Shown here: positions 62,952 through 64,000 of the stretch, piece after piece
Position numbering within the stretch: the stretch's first letter is position 1
Layout: each line of letters begins with the position of its first letter
Assembly: GCA_951812745.1 (NCBI GenBank)
Contig: OX638327.1
Span: 930,001 to 994,000, forward strand
Source of the DNA: an uncultured Nitrospirales bacterium
Lineage (GTDB): Bacteria; Nitrospirota; Nitrospiria; Nitrospirales; UBA8639
Length of the DNA: 64,000 nt
Reading direction: 5' to 3'
The notes under the pieces: generated by a model
The model's input: only the letters and a program-made list of their open reading frames with translations
Told to the model about the DNA's origin: nothing
Database searches by the model: none
Program-made: the position numbers and the translations under genes

Positions 62952-64000
62952 TCAGCCGCCGCGCGCGTGCATTTCCAAATGTGGATCCTGGCGAAGTTCT
63001 TCGATCTGAATAAATTGGCCGCGCCCGCTTGAAGACTCCAGCGCCTTGCGTTCTTCGGCGCCGCGATCAATCCGTTGCTGCCATCCCGAACGAATACGGG
63101 CCCGCACGGTTGACTCATCGTTCATCCGAAGCGGTTCCCGCAGGTCCAAGCCCTGCCTGGCGTAAAGACACAGGTACCACATGCCGTCAGCCGTCAACCG
63201 GCTCCGATCACACGTGGCACAAAACGGCGCCGTCGTGGAGGGAATGATGCCGAACGTGGTCCCGTCGGGTAAGCGAAACCGACTGGCCGGAGCCGAACTG
63301 TTTTCCCGAACGGGCTCGATCGGGCCATAGGCCTGCCGGAGGGTCTCCAGGATCTCCGCCTGAGAAAAGACTTTGTCCATACCCCAATCATTCGCACCGC
63401 CCACGTCCATGTACTCGATAAATCGGACTTCCGCCTCGACGCTCTTTCCATATTCGATCAACTCGACCAGTTCATCGTCATTGAAGCCCTTGATCGCGAC
63501 GGTGTCGATTTTGAGTCCGGTCAATCCGACCGTCCTGACGTGCGCAATGCCCTGTAAGACCCGATCAAAGGAATCACGTTTGGTCAGTTGTTTAAACCTG
63601 TCAGGCTTTAGGGTATCAAGGCTGACCGTGATGCGATGCAATCCGGCGTCACGAAGCGATTCGGCTTGTTCATCCAACAAAATGCCATTGGTGGTCAAGG
63701 CGATATCCTGAATGGCCGCCTGTTGCTTCAACAGGCGGATGAGGGTGGGCAGGTCACGGCGCAGCAGGGGTTCTCCTCCGGTCAACCGGACTTTGTCCAC
63801 GCCGAACTCCGCAAAGATCTCCACCAACCTGTTGATTTCTTCAAAACTCAGGAGGGTTTCACGGGGAAGCCACGTATACTCATCCTCCGGCATACAATAG
63901 CGACAACGCAGGTTGCACCGGTCCGTCACCGACACGCGTAAACTCCGCAAGGGACGACCGAACGTGTCAAAAAGATCCGAACCTGTCGGCTCGACGTTCA
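62952..64000 (-). CDS. moaA: GTP 3',8-cyclase MoaA (partial, cut by window edge)
   Basis: Radical-SAM enzyme of molybdenum-cofactor synthesis. The cluster motif is RVSVTDRCNLRCRYCMPEDE (C-x3-C-x2-C), and the second cluster cysteines are in FCATCDRSRLTADGMWYLCLYA; the C-terminal di-glycine GG ends the protein. The frame is open beyond TTG 63950 and reads SDLFDTFGRPLRSLRVS, matching the family N-terminus, so the gene continues off the right edge; the true start is not in the window. Confidence 0.94.
   Translation of the reverse strand, partial: NVEPTGSDLFDTFGRPLRSLRVSVTDRCNLRCRYCMPEDEYTWLPRETLLSFEEINRLVEIFAEFGVDKVRLTGGEPLLRRDLPTLIRLLKQQAAIQDIALTTNGILLDEQAESLRDAGLHRITVSLDTLKPDRFKQLTKRDSFDRVLQGIAHVRTVGLTGLKIDTVAIKGFNDDELVELIEYGKSVEAEVRFIEYMDVGGANDWGMDKVFSQAEILETLRQAYGPIEPVRENSSAPASRFRLPDGTTFGIIPSTTAPFCATCDRSRLTADGMWYLCLYARQGLDLREPLRMNDESTVRARIRSGWQQRIDRGAEERKALESSSGRGQFIQIEELRQDPHLEMHARGG

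Overview
The window looks like a chromosomal segment of a Gram-negative bacterium of moderately high GC. Gene content (LptD, a TonB-dependent receptor, an Skp-like chaperone, a gatCAB operon that also carries panD, and paired DUF507 genes) fits the phylum Nitrospirota, probably a Nitrospira relative. This placement is an inference from gene content and style; no marker gene was compared.

Layout. 1-9.4 kb: a minus-strand cluster ending in radA and a lipoprotein gene cut by the left edge, a plus-strand exonuclease/PP2C phosphatase pair, ribE flanked by two tiny membrane-protein genes that are easy to miss, an MFS transporter, and a DUF4143 ATPase with a 39-nt palindrome in front of it. 9.6-20.6 kb: a ClC-type channel and a 9.4-kb gene for a Calx-beta-repeat autotransporter whose middle consists of about 6.4 near-identical 675-bp tandem repeats. 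21-24 kb: a Ski2/Mtr4-like helicase split into two genes in swapped order, with the RecA2+DSHCT half upstream of the RecA1 half. 24.5-30 kb: a minus-strand run eno-ftsB-era-mgtE-recO-DUF971. 30.2-35.5 kb: gatC-panD-gatA-DUF948-YtxH-gatB, with radC beside it. 35.5-43.9 kb: ordinary housekeeping genes (rsmD, coaD, an aminotransferase, an FmdB-type protein, a GDSL esterase, an OmpH/Skp-like chaperone, rdgB, rph, serS) with tRNA-Arg and tRNA-Pro.

44.0-50.7 kb is the accessory zone. A RelE/XRE toxin-antitoxin pair sits just before tRNA-Ser(TGA). Behind the tRNA lies a 6-kb island bounded by a 16-bp direct repeat of the tRNA 3' end, with a third 14-bp copy inside that divides it into two cargo blocks. 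The first block carries a HigB/XRE pair, DUF3467, a RES-domain toxin, a decayed HNH nuclease and hypothetical genes. The second carries a DUF5674 gene and its usual partner. No integrase is visible.

50.9-64 kb returns to core functions: a TonB-dependent receptor, a J-domain protein, a SLOG-type carrier protein, a ferredoxin-reductase-like flavoprotein, DAHP synthase, lptD, folC, accD and moaA (cut by the right edge).

Intergenic space is rich in dispersed repeats: a 213-275-bp MITE-like element with terminal inverted repeats ending in TTCGTTGACA, a REP palindrome built on GGTCGGATTA, and a CCCTCACCCCAGCCC palindrome. The most unusual signals are the split and permuted helicase, the tRNA-Ser island with three attachment-like repeats, the giant homogenised repeat adhesin, and three tiny single-pass membrane-protein genes.
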